A stretch of DNA of 64,000 nucleotides from assembly GCA_016866255.1 (NCBI GenBank), contig VGMY01000002.1, forward strand, positions 62,001-126,000, written 5' to 3'. Source of the DNA: Bacteroidota bacterium. GTDB lineage: Bacteria; Bacteroidota; Bacteroidia; Flavobacteriales_D; Crocinitomicaceae. Both the position numbers and the translations under genes were made by a program. Below, one piece after another: positions 35,812 to 44,732 of the stretch (the first letter of the stretch is position 1; the number at the start of each line of letters is the position of its first letter). The notes beneath the pieces were generated by a model. That model did not search any database, was not told the DNA's origin, and saw only the letters and a program-made list of their open reading frames with translations.

Positions 35812-37957
35812 CCTTTACATAGCCCTATTTTTAGGGTTGCAGACTTTTACCGTATGTTCGCAAACTGAACTCCATTTTTATGCGGTCCTAACCGAACCCT
35901 CCCTTTCGAAAAAAGCAACTAACACTTCGAATTTACGGCAATTCGCTCTTCGCTTAGGTACCCAAATTGAGGTAACCTATTTCACGCACCCTTTAGCGGG
36001 TAAATTGGCACCGCTTACGTGGGGCGAGGAGGCTCCCTTTTATTCAACGACCATGCGAAAATACCGGGATGCCTTTTTTAATAATTCGCATAAGAAACGT
36101 TTCAATGATTTTTATTTTTTCGTTACCGCTGATACTTCAGGATCCTTTTTTATTCCCGGTAAAAATATTTTTTTCTTAGCAGGAAAATCCAGCAGTAATC
36201 TAGGAGAATCCATGTTTCGATTGTACGCTGAATCAAAAGGGCTAGGCGATTCATTGACCTTAGATTCTCTGGTTAGTGGGCTTCTGAGATTGGACTCCGC
36301 GGGTGGTAAAAAAACCTATTTGTTTCACGACGATGTTGAAAATTTGGTTTCCACCAATGGGTTAGTTGCTCATGCGTATTGGGAGAAAAATCCTGATGGT
36401 TCTTTACAATTGACCAAAGGCTTAACCTTGCCCTATAAAAGAAATTCAGGCAAGGTAAATTTAGCTGTTGATAATTATTGGATTCGTCCTTTTTATGCTA
36501 AAGCGGCTCGCTTTATTGCTCCAGTGCATGTTGCCCTGGTTTCAATCGCTTTGTTTGTTATGCTGATATTTCGTAAGAAAACCAATGAAAGGTTGGATTT
36601 AGTTTTCACGACCGAAAAACGTTGGAAATTCCGTTTTTTAAGGTTGGTTTTGTGGGCAAATTTTTTCCTTATTGGCTACCTAGTGTTTTGGACTACGGAT
36701 TCCGTGTACAAGTCGTGGTTTTTTAATTCAACGAACTATGAGAAACTTGGAAATATTTCCATGGACAAATTCATTCAACACCTTAACAGCAGTAATTCTG
36801 TGGTTGATCAACCGTCAAACGGCTTATATTGGGAAGTTTACATTAAAGAGCGCGAACGGTGGAAAATGAAGCGCATGAAAAAGGTCCTTTATTTTAAAGT
36901 TGTTGTTGACTCCAGCAATAAAATGAGGTCCCTGCGCTTTATCGGTGATTCAGACGAATTGCATTGGAAAAATTATCAAGCGCAGGCGCAGACGCATCTT
37001 TTGGTATACACGTACTTTAATGAGCAAGGAAATTTCGTTAAAACATCGGTTACTAACTATTCTAAAGAAGAGATAGCCAAAAAATTTGTTCAGCCTGATG
37101 TAGGAAAAAGAATTCTGGTTTTTGTCAACGGTTACAGGCCTGTCTCCACAAGTGCGTCAGCCATAGATGCTTTTACCAGCATTGGTAATAATGGTGTAGA
37201 ATTTCCCAGTTCAAAAAATGTCTGTTATGTGGAAGACCGCTTCGATTATTGGCGTCCCTGGGGAGCCTTTGATCAACAATTCATTGATCGAATAAAGCCC
37301 AACGAAGTCTATTATGCAGACGGACACCATTCCGTTGCAACATCCAATTACCGCTCGATTATGAACTTTTTACAAACATCCTCAGCATATCCAAAGCCAT
37401 GCAAGGGTAGGCACCGGTGTGAGTACATCAAAACCTCAGCAGGTCAACAACGAACCCTTTTAAATCTTCCTTTCAAATCCAATCGTAAAGGGTTTAACTT
37501 GCGGCGAAGAAATGGCAAAATTGCGGGCATGAACTTACTCCAATTGTTGAACGAAGTTCCGAATTACGGAAGAAATGACACGCTATTTTTTGTGGCACAC
37601 AGCATGGGATACGCCTATGCCTTGGGAATGATCGACGCATTAGGTTCTTCTTGTCAATACAAAGCTTTTTATATTCTTGCGCCCGAAAACGCTCAAGCTG
37701 GACAAATAAAACCAACCCAATGGGATGAAATTTACCAATACGGTTGTTTTGCTAAAGGTCCATTACGTCAAGCGGCTTGTTTGCAAGATGGCGTTGCTCC
37801 ACAAACTGGTGTCAAAGGGCTGGATAGCAAAAATCGTTTAACATTTCCGATTTCCTATGAGCGAAAAATGGGTTTTACCGGTAGCCATTTTGTGGGGTAT
37901 TATCATTGGATATTTGATATTCCTCAGGGGCAAAAAGGAGCGGTAAAATCCTATTAA
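35771..37957 (+). CDS. Membrane-anchored protein with C-terminal alpha/beta-hydrolase-like domain
   Basis: About 728 residues, not recognised as a known family. A hydrophobic signal ([17 protein letters not shown]) is followed by an approximately 220-residue domain of unknown type, two transmembrane segments (about 252-272 and 297-315), and a large C-terminal domain with a lipase-type elbow, [16 protein letters not shown] late [13 protein letters not shown] could supply the histidine. The start is ambiguous: ATG 35771 overlaps the ferredoxin by 41 nt. It may be an esterase, lipase or peptidase at the cell envelope. Confidence 0.6.
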   Translation: MSNCWLKKLFYTCNLYIALFLGLQTFTVCSQTELHFYAVLTEPSLSKKATNTSNLRQFALRLGTQIEVTYFTHPLAGKLAPLTWGEEAPFYSTTMRKYRDAFFNNSHKKRFNDFYFFVTADTSGSFFIPGKNIFFLAGKSSSNLGESMFRLYAESKGLGDSLTLDSLVSGLLRLDSAGGKKTYLFHDDVENLVSTNGLVAHAYWEKNPDGSLQLTKGLTLPYKRNSGKVNLAVDNYWIRPFYAKAARFIAPVHVALVSIALFVMLIFRKKTNERLDLVFTTEKRWKFRFLRLVLWANFFLIGYLVFWTTDSVYKSWFFNSTNYEKLGNISMDKFIQHLNSSNSVVDQPSNGLYWEVYIKERERWKMKRMKKVLYFKVVVDSSNKMRSLRFIGDSDELHWKNYQAQAQTHLLVYTYFNEQGNFVKTSVTNYSKEEIAKKFVQPDVGKRILVFVNGYRPVSTSASAIDAFTSIGNNGVEFPSSKNVCYVEDRFDYWRPWGAFDQQFIDRIKPNEVYYADGHHSVATSNYRSIMNFLQTSSAYPKPCKGRHRCEYIKTSAGQQRTLLNLPFKSNRKGFNLRRRNGKIAGMNLLQLLNEVPNYGRNDTLFFVAHSMGYAYALGMIDALGSSCQYKAFYILAPENAQAGQIKPTQWDEIYQYGCFAKGPLRQAACLQDGVAPQTGVKGLDSKNRLTFPISYERKMGFTGSHFVGYYHWIFDIPQGQKGAVKSY

Positions 37958-38484
37958 AATTGAGTTACCGACTGCAGCCTCAGTTCAATTAGGGTTGAGC
38001 CAACACCTCGCGGCGATAGGTTTCCGTCGTGGAACTTAATTCCCGGTTTTTGCGATAGCATTTGCCTTACGGCATTTCGCAGAGTTCCATCGCCGACTCC
38101 GTGAATGACGATGCATTTTGTATGACGGTTTTTGATGCAAGTATTCAAAAATTGTTGGCAGGCGCTTAATTGGAGCTGTAGCAAATTTTTCGATTGCCGG
38201 GCGCTCAGGCCCAACGCTTCCGCATGAAGATCAATGCTTGGAGTCAGCTTTTTTCCAAGAACTTTTTTTGCGGCACTTATTCGGGAAGGCTCATCTTTCA
38301 CAATCACAGGGGATTCCACCAATTTTCGCCCCACCACGAGATGACGAGGAACCCGTCGTTGAAATCCTTCCTCATCCTCTACTGTTAAGAAATGATTCTC
38401 GATACCGACAACCACAAAAACTCCTGCTTCTGTCAAAATGGAAACGCTCTGTCCAGGAACGAATGCTTTAGCGTGATGGTTCAT
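37954..38484 (-). CDS. Smr-domain protein
   Basis: 176 residues. The N-terminal half (AKAFVPGQSVSILTEAGVFVVVGIENHFLTVEDEEG) is an SH3-like strand domain as in DUF2027-type Smr proteins. The C-terminal Smr domain has the signature IDLHAEALG near 95-105 and CIVIHGVGDGTLRNAVRQML near 140-160. Smr domains nick or bind nucleic acids in MutS2 and translation-surveillance proteins. ATG 38484 is preferred over an upstream start at 38556, which would overlap the S4 gene. It ends 4 bp inside the convergent hydrolase gene. Confidence 0.85.
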   Translation of the reverse strand: MNHHAKAFVPGQSVSILTEAGVFVVVGIENHFLTVEDEEGFQRRVPRHLVVGRKLVESPVIVKDEPSRISAAKKVLGKKLTPSIDLHAEALGLSARQSKNLLQLQLSACQQFLNTCIKNRHTKCIVIHGVGDGTLRNAVRQMLSQKPGIKFHDGNLSPRGVGSTLIELRLQSVTQF

Positions 38485-38530
38485 AATTTTAATATTCTTA
38501 GTTGAAATCATCTTACATCGATAATTTGAA

Positions 38531-38737
38531 CTACTCAATTTTGTAACATCGTCCAAAAATCAGTATCCTATCACCACGAACCAATTTCGCTCGTCTGCGG
38601 GTTTCGATTAAACCATTACGTTGTACTTCACCTGCATCCACAATTTTTTTTGCATGGCCTCCTGTTTCGGCGATTCCGGTCGCTTTAAGGAGGGCAATTA
38701 ATTCGATGTAATCGTTTTTGATTTCAAAGGATTCCAT
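38531..38737 (-). CDS. S4 RNA-binding domain protein
   Basis: About 68 residues, a single S4 domain: YIELIALLKATGIAETGGHAKKIVDAGEVQRNGLIETRRRAKL and VRGDRILI. It resembles small stand-alone S4 proteins of the YbcJ/YaaA type that bind structured RNA. The ATG at 38737 overlaps the stop of meaB by 14 nt. Confidence 0.85.
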   Translation of the reverse strand: MESFEIKNDYIELIALLKATGIAETGGHAKKIVDAGEVQRNGLIETRRRAKLVRGDRILIFGRCYKIE

Positions 38738-39770
38738 GGTGAACAATCGTTTTAAGTAAGGCGTCTGCGGCCTCATAAGGAGAAGTGGTTCCCTCGGTTA
38801 TTTTTAGTTGAAGTTCCTCGTATTTTTTTCGAATATTATGGTCCTGAGCAATGAAATTAGCCATTCGATATTGAAAACTCTCTTCAAAAAAACGCAAATC
38901 CTGCAATTTGCGTTTGACCTCCAAATAGCCGGTCTCCCGAACCATTTTGAAGTAGGAATCCCACCATTGTAAAGGATGGTGTAGGTCTTTGCGAGTTATG
39001 CTTGAAATCGGAGCTACTTTCGGTAACCAGCCGCTTTCTTTTGCTTGAAGCAAATGCAACGCATTCTCATAGATTTTTTTTGCCTGATTTGCAGAGGCTT
39101 CGTTGCCGAAATCGGCTTTCGTGATGAGAATGCCGTCTGCCATTTCCATAATTCCCCGCTTAATACCCTGCAATTCGTCTCCGGCGCCTGACAGCATGAG
39201 CAACAGGAAAAAATCTACCATAGAGTGCACTACTGTTTCGCTTTGACCAACGCCCACCGTTTCGATGAAAATGATGTCATAGCCAGCGGCCTCGCAAAGA
39301 ATCACGGTTTCTCGGGTGTGCTGAGCCACTCCTCCCAACGTATTTCCCGCTGCAGTTGGGCGAATGAATACCTTATCCATGGCTGCCAGTTTTTCCATCC
39401 GTGTTTTATCTCCGAGAATACTGCCACCGCTCACATTGGAACTTGGATCGATGGCCATAATGGCAAGGCTGTGGCCTCTTTGAACGAGGGTTTCTCCAAT
39501 GGCTTCAATGAAGGTGCTTTTTCCTACCCCGGGCACTCCGGTAATTCCAATTCTCCATGCTTTACCGCTGTGGGGAAGGCACTTTGAAATCAGTGCATTG
39601 GCTTCCTGGCGGTGCTTAGCTTTCGCGCTTTCGATGAGGGTGATGGCAGCGGCCAAAGCGCCGCGATCTTTTTGAACTATTTTGGAGAATAAGATTTCGG
39701 CATTGAGGCCATCTAAGTGTTCTTTTCGACGTGTTGCCCATTCTTGATATTTTTTTTCGTCCTGGTTCAC
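38724..39770 (-). CDS. meaB: MeaB-type G-protein chaperone of methylmalonyl-CoA mutase
   Basis: 348 residues. It has the Walker A motif GVPGVGKSTFIEAIG, the base-specific motif TKAD, and the MeaB/ArgK markers AIDPSSNVSGGSILGDKTRM and VGVGQSETVVHSMVDFF. This G protein loads or protects the B12 cofactor of methylmalonyl-CoA mutase; the mutase is not in this window. The start is a GTG at 39770 that overlaps the TGA of the upstream gene (GTGA), a coupling I trust over the longer in-frame start at 39857. Confidence 0.92.
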   Translation of the reverse strand: MNQDEKKYQEWATRRKEHLDGLNAEILFSKIVQKDRGALAAAITLIESAKAKHRQEANALISKCLPHSGKAWRIGITGVPGVGKSTFIEAIGETLVQRGHSLAIMAIDPSSNVSGGSILGDKTRMEKLAAMDKVFIRPTAAGNTLGGVAQHTRETVILCEAAGYDIIFIETVGVGQSETVVHSMVDFFLLLMLSGAGDELQGIKRGIMEMADGILITKADFGNEASANQAKKIYENALHLLQAKESGWLPKVAPISSITRKDLHHPLQWWDSYFKMVRETGYLEVKRKLQDLRFFEESFQYRMANFIAQDHNIRKKYEELQLKITEGTTSPYEAADALLKTIVHHGIL

Positions 39771-40447
39771 AACAGATTTTTCAATGCTTCCATCGACTGC
39801 ACGATGTTTTTGCGAACTGCAGAAATGCTGGCGTCCATCATGTAGCAAGGCGCGCATACGATCCGGTTTTTCGTATCTATAAGGATCTCATCAATTGTTG
39901 TGTCTTCGGCAACCGCTCCCGTTTGAGTTAATCCTGAATTAAATTCTGAAATATCGTAGGGCGAGGATCCTTGAGAGCTTCCTAATGATAGATGAGGGTT
40001 GATGTTTGAACCTTCCAGGGCTTTAGCCACAAGTATGGGGCTGACGCACAAGGCAACGATAGGTTTACCCACATTAACCATGTTGACCAACAATAATTTT
40101 ACCTCAGCTGAAATCGATGCAGAGGGGCCATCAAATGCCCAAGTGGAAAAATTCTTCGCGCTACCAAATCCCCCCGGAATCACCAAAGCATCCAAATCCG
40201 CGGGCTCTATTTCCATTACGTTTTTAATGTTTCCGCGAGCAATGCGAGCGGCCTCAACAAGCATGTTTCGCGACTCTTCCATGGGTTCTCCCGTAAGATG
40301 ATTTATTACATGGTGCTGAGTTTGGTTTAACGAAAGGCAAACAGCGTTCCAACCCATTTCGTCAATAGCTAAAAGTGTTAAAACCGCCTCTTGAATTTCT
40401 GCACCATCGTAAACTCCGCTTCCCGAAAGTAAAACGCCAATGTTCAT
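39767..40447 (-). CDS. elbB: ElbB-type DJ-1/PfpI family glyoxalase
   Basis: 226 residues, the DJ-1/PfpI fold. NIGVLLSGSGVYDGAEIQEAVLTLLAI is the ElbB-specific start, IPGGFGSAKN and ALCVSPILVAKAL give the nucleophile cysteine in its elbow. E. coli ElbB has weak glyoxalase activity and was linked to isoprenoid metabolism by association. It lies between bshA and meaB with 4-nt overlaps on both sides. Confidence 0.9.
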   Translation of the reverse strand: MNIGVLLSGSGVYDGAEIQEAVLTLLAIDEMGWNAVCLSLNQTQHHVINHLTGEPMEESRNMLVEAARIARGNIKNVMEIEPADLDALVIPGGFGSAKNFSTWAFDGPSASISAEVKLLLVNMVNVGKPIVALCVSPILVAKALEGSNINPHLSLGSSQGSSPYDISEFNSGLTQTGAVAEDTTIDEILIDTKNRIVCAPCYMMDASISAVRKNIVQSMEALKNLL

Positions 40448-41574
40448 GGTTTTTTGTTTTCAACTAAGTTATGGTAAATTTCTTCATATTTAGGGATAAT
40501 CTCCTCAGGGCTGAAAGTTTTGGCTTGATCGAGGGCTTGCAGACGAAAACGCATTTTATCCGCGGGATTCAGCAACCTTAAAGTATTGGAGGTCATGTGT
40601 TCAATGTCGCCAACTTCAGATAAAAACCCCGAGTAGCCGTCGCGATTTACTTCAGGTATTCCGCCCGTGTTGCTTGAAACTACCGGAACTCCCACCGCGA
40701 GAGCCTCCAAAGCCGCTAACCCAAAACTTTCATTTTCTGAGGGTAGAACGAAAATATCTGCTAATTCCAGAACTTGTCGGGTTTCACGCAATTTTCCCAG
40801 AAATATGATTCGGTCGCAGAGTCCCAAGGTTCTGCATAACTGTTCGCACGCGTAACGATCAGGACCGTCGCCAACAAGAATGAGTTTTGATGGAGTCGCT
40901 GCGTTTACTCGGTTAAAAACACGAATGACGTCGTCGACGCGTTTTACCTTGCGAAAATTGGAGATGTGACAGAGTATTGGCTCATGCGGAAGTGCATAAG
41001 CTTTGCGAAGTTCTGGGTTTTCGTCGGGGAGATGCTCTTCGGTATGTATAAAGTTAGGAATTACGTGAACATTTCTATGAACTTTAAAATGCGCAAGCGT
41101 TTCAGCTTTAAGATTTTCCGAGACCGCGGTAACGGCGTTTGATGCATTGATGCAAAATTGCACTACCGGTACAAAAGAAGGGTCTTTACCAATTAACGTG
41201 ATGTCGGTTCCGTGCAGTGTGGTTACGAAGGGAATGGTAATATTTTCCTCTTTTAAAATGTGTTGGGCCATGTAAGCGGCAGATGCGTGGGGAATGGCGT
41301 AGTGAACGTGGAGAAGGTCCAATTGTTCATATTTTACAACATCGATTATTTTCGAAGCTAAGGTTGTTTCATAGGGTTGAAATTCGAATAAGGGATAGTC
41401 TGAAACAGCGACTTCGTGGTAAAAAATATTTTTTTGAAACCTCCCGAGTCTTACCGGTTGTGAGTAGGTGATAAAATGAATGAGATGCCCTTTACTCGCA
41501 AGAATTTTGCCCAGCTCTGTCGCTACAACGCCGCTTCCTCCAAAAGTAGGGTACAATACGATGCCAATTTTCAT
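40444..41574 (-). CDS. bshA: N-acetyl-alpha-D-glucosaminyl L-malate synthase (bacillithiol)
   Basis: 376 residues, a GT4 glycosyltransferase. The start MKIGIVLYPTFGGSGVVATELG, then HVHYAIPHASAAYMA, HGTDITLIGKDPS and the donor-side ILPSENESFGLAALEALAVGVPVVSSNTGG are characteristic of BshA. It makes GlcNAc-malate, the first step to bacillithiol. BshB and BshC are not in the window. It is the second gene of a five-gene overlapping operon. Confidence 0.94.
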   Translation of the reverse strand: MKIGIVLYPTFGGSGVVATELGKILASKGHLIHFITYSQPVRLGRFQKNIFYHEVAVSDYPLFEFQPYETTLASKIIDVVKYEQLDLLHVHYAIPHASAAYMAQHILKEENITIPFVTTLHGTDITLIGKDPSFVPVVQFCINASNAVTAVSENLKAETLAHFKVHRNVHVIPNFIHTEEHLPDENPELRKAYALPHEPILCHISNFRKVKRVDDVIRVFNRVNAATPSKLILVGDGPDRYACEQLCRTLGLCDRIIFLGKLRETRQVLELADIFVLPSENESFGLAALEALAVGVPVVSSNTGGIPEVNRDGYSGFLSEVGDIEHMTSNTLRLLNPADKMRFRLQALDQAKTFSPEEIIPKYEEIYHNLVENKKP

Positions 41575-42143
41575 TCTCCAGAAGCTCCTATGGGAAAGAA
41601 AAACGCTATGCGATATATGATAGGAAGAATGCGAACGACTTGCCCTTGCTCGTCTTTTATTTGTATCGAATAGCTCGACCGAAAAGGACTGTTTTCGGCA
41701 TTGATTACGTCATAAAAAATACCTCCATTGACACGAATTTTTCCGTTAAATTCTCTTGAGAATCCACCTCCGAGAAAGAGGGTGGGAGCCCATGTTCGCG
41801 ATGTGTAATTCAAAAGGATAAAATTGAATGGGTTACGCAACATTTCAAATTCTCCTCCCAGAAACAGGGCGTTTTGTATTCTGTAGTGAGCGTATACCCC
41901 ACCCCCATAAGTGGCAAAACCGATTTTTTGGCCGAAATTATTCGACCAAGTGCGTTGGTATCGAAACGATGGCCCTACTGCCCATCGTTCATTGAGTATT
42001 GCGGCATATTTCAAATTGCCGCCTATCGAGCCACCAAGATTAGAGGCTCCCGCAAAAATTTCGACTCCAATTTCCGATCCATGGAACGTAGTTTGGGCGT
42101 AAGGAAGGAAAGGAAAACATAGGCAAAAAAAGAAATTTTTCAT
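41571..42143 (-). CDS. Outer-membrane beta-barrel-like protein
   Basis: 190 residues. A signal peptide (MKNFFFCLCFPFLPYAQ) precedes strand-rich sequence with alternating polar and aromatic residues (GVYAHYRIQNALFLGGEFEML, TRTWAPTLFLGGGFSREF) and a terminal aromatic-hydrophobic strand. No specific family. The stop overlaps the bshA start (ATGA), so it appears to lead the bshA operon; its promoter is at 42159-42166. Confidence 0.75.
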   Translation of the reverse strand: MKNFFFCLCFPFLPYAQTTFHGSEIGVEIFAGASNLGGSIGGNLKYAAILNERWAVGPSFRYQRTWSNNFGQKIGFATYGGGVYAHYRIQNALFLGGEFEMLRNPFNFILLNYTSRTWAPTLFLGGGFSREFNGKIRVNGGIFYDVINAENSPFRSSYSIQIKDEQGQVVRILPIIYRIAFFFPIGASGE

Positions 42144-42158
42144 AGTTCCTGTTTTCAG

Positions 42159-42166
42159 CAAAGATA
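42159..42166 (-). promoter_or_regulatory. -7 box of the beta-barrel/bshA operon
   Basis: The minus strand reads TATCTTTG (TAnnTTTG exact), 15 nt before ATG 42143. It presumably drives the overlapping genes down to 37954. Confidence 0.6.
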
Positions 42167-42223
42167 CGCAACTATTGGAACAATGAGCTGAATAACCAAG
42201 GGATAAATCCGTATCTTTACGCT

Positions 42224-43102
42224 ATGGAAATTATTGATGGAAAAGCCATATCGAAGGAAATAAAAGAGGAATTGAAGATTGCTGTGCAAGAACGTAAAGT
42301 GAAGGGAAAAAAAATTCCACATTTAGCAGCTGTCCTGGTCGGTGCCGACAGCGCTTCCATGACATACGTTCAAAATAAAGTTAAAGCATGCGAAGAAATT
42401 GGCTTTGAGAGCACCTTGATTCATTACGATGACTCGGTGGCGGAAGATGTTTTGTTAGCGAAAGTTGAAGCCCTTAACACCGATCGAAGCATTGACGGAT
42501 TTATTGTGCAATTACCGCTTCCCAAGCATATCGACGAATTAAAAGTAACTCAGGCCATAGATCCCTTAAAAGATATTGACGGTTTCCATCCGCGCAACCT
42601 CGGTAATATGGTGGTTCATTTGCCTGGGTTCCTTCCGGCGACTCCTGCTGGAATTTTGGAATTGATTCGCCGAAAAAACATTGTTACTGAGGGTAAAAAC
42701 TGTGTCATCATTGGTCGTAGTAATATTGTAGGGATGCCCCTTTCCATTATGTTAGGTAGAAATGCCAATCCAGGAAATTGTACCGTAACCTTGGCCCATT
42801 CAAAAACCAATAACCTTTCAGCAATTGTTCGCCAAGCAGATATTCTCATTGCGGCGGTTGGTCAGCCTGGATTTGTGACAGCAGATATGGTAAAAGAAGG
42901 GGCGGTCGTCATTGATGTGGGAACCACCCGAATTGAGGATCCAAAAACAGCCAAAGGATGGCGTTTGGCGGGGGATGTAGATTTTGAAAAGGTAGCTCCG
43001 AAATGCACCATGATTACTCCCGTTCCGGGCGGGGTGGGTCCGATGACCATCGCATCTTTGATGATGAACACCTTGAAAGCCATGGAACTAAAAGGCAAGT
43101 GA
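42224..43102 (+). CDS. folD: Methylenetetrahydrofolate dehydrogenase/cyclohydrolase
   Basis: 292 residues. It has YVQNKVKACEEIGFESTLIHY (substrate Tyr and Lys), VQLPLPKHIDELKVTQAIDPLKDIDGFH and the NADP-binding GRSNIVGMPLSIML, ending with PVPGGVGPMTIASLMMNTLKA. It interconverts 5,10-methylene-, methenyl- and 10-formyl-THF. A near-consensus -7 box (TATCTTTA, 42212-42219) ends 4 nt before the ATG. It overlaps the next gene by GTGA. Confidence 0.96.
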   Translation: MEIIDGKAISKEIKEELKIAVQERKVKGKKIPHLAAVLVGADSASMTYVQNKVKACEEIGFESTLIHYDDSVAEDVLLAKVEALNTDRSIDGFIVQLPLPKHIDELKVTQAIDPLKDIDGFHPRNLGNMVVHLPGFLPATPAGILELIRRKNIVTEGKNCVIIGRSNIVGMPLSIMLGRNANPGNCTVTLAHSKTNNLSAIVRQADILIAAVGQPGFVTADMVKEGAVVIDVGTTRIEDPKTAKGWRLAGDVDFEKVAPKCTMITPVPGGVGPMTIASLMMNTLKAMELKGK

Positions 43103-43989
43103 TTCTTCGGTTAGTTTGCTGGCTTTTTTTATTGGGAAGTCCTATTAACACCTTGCATTCGCAGAGCCTTTTCCTTGGTGTAAGAACCATATTTTCACTG
43201 GGTTCCCACGATCAACGTGTTGGTTTGGGCCTATGTGGAACGATGGCACACTCTCAATTTTTGGTCAGTTTTGGCAGTGATTTCTCCTACAGTTACGCTT
43301 CGCTGGGAGGTCGGAAAAGGATGTGGGAGGCTAAAAGTTACCTTGGTTTAGCCTGGAAGGGTAAAAGCACACTGGGTTTGGGGGATTTTGAACAAGGCAT
43401 CTTACGAAATCCTTTTAGCCGTAGCAGCATTCTTGGATACGCATATTTATGGTATTATGACAACGTGGGAACTCGCCAATCCTCGGGAGCTTTCAGAGGG
43501 GAATATCTAGGTCACTCACTTTATTTTGAGAACGATTTTTTTGCTGGGAAGGGCAAAGACCGATATCGAACGGCCATGTTGTTCTACAGGTATCGAAATA
43601 ATAACTGGTCCATCAATTCAGGCATCATATTATGGACGGGTGAAACCTCAGGACTGCAAATTCGAGAACATTCTTTCAATGGCAAGGCCTTTTTTTACAA
43701 AGATTTGTCGGCCTCCGCCTATGGCAAGACCGCGCATGGGATATTTTTTAGCGGTTGCCGTTATGGAGTGTCAGGCCAATCCTTGGGAATTGATGTTGGA
43801 ATCGATAGCGAACGAATAAGGAATTTATGCCAAAATACCATCGCCCATAATTCCTTATGGCATCGAAAAAAGCCGCAACGCGCGTGTAGGTATCCGATGT
43901 TAGATGCCAGCGGCTATCCAAGGATACATGGACAACCTATTCGCGAGTCGATACCCTATTTTCGTTTTTCCCTTTCCGGAGATTCGTGA
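43099..43989 (+). CDS. Secreted protein resembling polymorphic toxin type 23 (Ntox23) domain proteins
   Basis: About 296 residues from GTG 43099, which overlaps the folD TGA by the 4-nt GTGA and leads into a signal peptide (VILRLVCWLFLLGSPINTLHSQ). The mature part is strand-rich. The segment SLYFENDFFAGKGKDRYRTAML, SGIILWTGETSG, DLSASAYGKTAHGIFFSG, IDSERIRNLCQNTIAHNSL and the end MLDASGYP resemble Bacteroidota proteins annotated as Ntox23 (PF15528) from memory. The absence of any delivery domain or immunity gene argues against a real toxin; it could be a barrel-like outer-membrane protein. In-frame starts upstream lie inside folD. Confidence 0.6.
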   Translation: MILRLVCWLFLLGSPINTLHSQSLFLGVRTIFSLGSHDQRVGLGLCGTMAHSQFLVSFGSDFSYSYASLGGRKRMWEAKSYLGLAWKGKSTLGLGDFEQGILRNPFSRSSILGYAYLWYYDNVGTRQSSGAFRGEYLGHSLYFENDFFAGKGKDRYRTAMLFYRYRNNNWSINSGIILWTGETSGLQIREHSFNGKAFFYKDLSASAYGKTAHGIFFSGCRYGVSGQSLGIDVGIDSERIRNLCQNTIAHNSLWHRKKPQRACRYPMLDASGYPRIHGQPIRESIPYFRFSLSGDS

Positions 43990-44021
43990 TTTGTCCTTAA
44001 TTTTATGATCAAATTTTGTTT

Positions 44022-44615
44022 ATGAAAATACCGGTAACCGTTTATGCTGAAATGACGCCAAATCCTACAACCATGAAATTTGTCGCGAACAAGCACTTAT
44101 TGCCAGCAGGCGACTCTGTTGAGTTCAATAAACGTCAAGAGGCTGTTGGTTTTTCTCCGTTGGCTGAGGCCTTATTTATCTTTCCTTTTGTCCGCAAGGT
44201 ATTTATTGCAGCAAATTTCATAACAATCACGAAAACCGACAATGTACCTTGGGATTTCATCACGATGGAATTGCGCGAGTTTATCCGAGAATTTTTATCC
44301 GAGGGTAAAGAGGTGCTTATACAAATGCCCATTGCTGCAGAAAAACAAGTTGCCAAAGAACGGCCTGAAATTGCGCAACCTAGTGAATTGGATGAACCCA
44401 TTTTAGCGCTTCTAGATCAATATGTGCGTCCAGCAGTAGAAAACGACGGCGGAGCCATTGATTATGTGGGATTCAAGGAAGGGACCGTCAATTTGATATT
44501 AAAAGGTTCTTGTTCGGGTTGTCCTTCGAGCACCGCTACCCTCAAGGGTGGGATTGAGACCTTATTAAAGCAACATTTACCCGAGGTTCAGAGGGTAGAA
44601 GCGTATAATGGGTAA
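44022..44615 (+). CDS. NifU-type Fe-S cluster scaffold
   Basis: 197 residues. The N-terminal Nfu_N domain (MTPNPTTMKFVANKHLL ... DFITMELREFIREFL) is followed by a NifU C-terminal domain (about 125-197) with the cluster-binding CxxC in LKGSCSGCPSSTATLKGG. It takes part in Fe-S assembly or transfer. Two ATGs near the 5' end were considered; ATG 44022 fits the family start. Single-gene unit. Confidence 0.9.
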   Translation: MKIPVTVYAEMTPNPTTMKFVANKHLLPAGDSVEFNKRQEAVGFSPLAEALFIFPFVRKVFIAANFITITKTDNVPWDFITMELREFIREFLSEGKEVLIQMPIAAEKQVAKERPEIAQPSELDEPILALLDQYVRPAVENDGGAIDYVGFKEGTVNLILKGSCSGCPSSTATLKGGIETLLKQHLPEVQRVEAYNG

Positions 44616-44674
44616 ATTGCTCAGGAAAAATAAATGGTCTGGTAAAACTTCTTGCTAAAACGGTTGTTTAGATG

Positions 44675-44682
44675 TATATTTG
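44675..44682 (+). promoter_or_regulatory. -7 box upstream of recQ
   Basis: TATATTTG matches TAnnTTTG, giving a leader of about 45 nt to ATG 44733 (or about 24 nt to GTG 44712). Confidence 0.5.
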
Positions 44683-44732
44683 AGTAACCAAGTAATTAAA
44701 CTTAAGTTAGCGTGAATGTGGCACCAACCCAT

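Noticed and set aside
39771-39857. Longer start for meaB at 39857
   Set aside because: It would overlap elbB by 90 nt and adds residues with no similarity to MeaB; the GTGA junction explains the start better.
43003-43098. Upstream in-frame extension of the Ntox23-like gene
   Set aside because: It lies wholly inside folD and encodes His- and Asp-rich nonsense before the signal peptide; GTG 43099 with GTGA overlap is more plausible.
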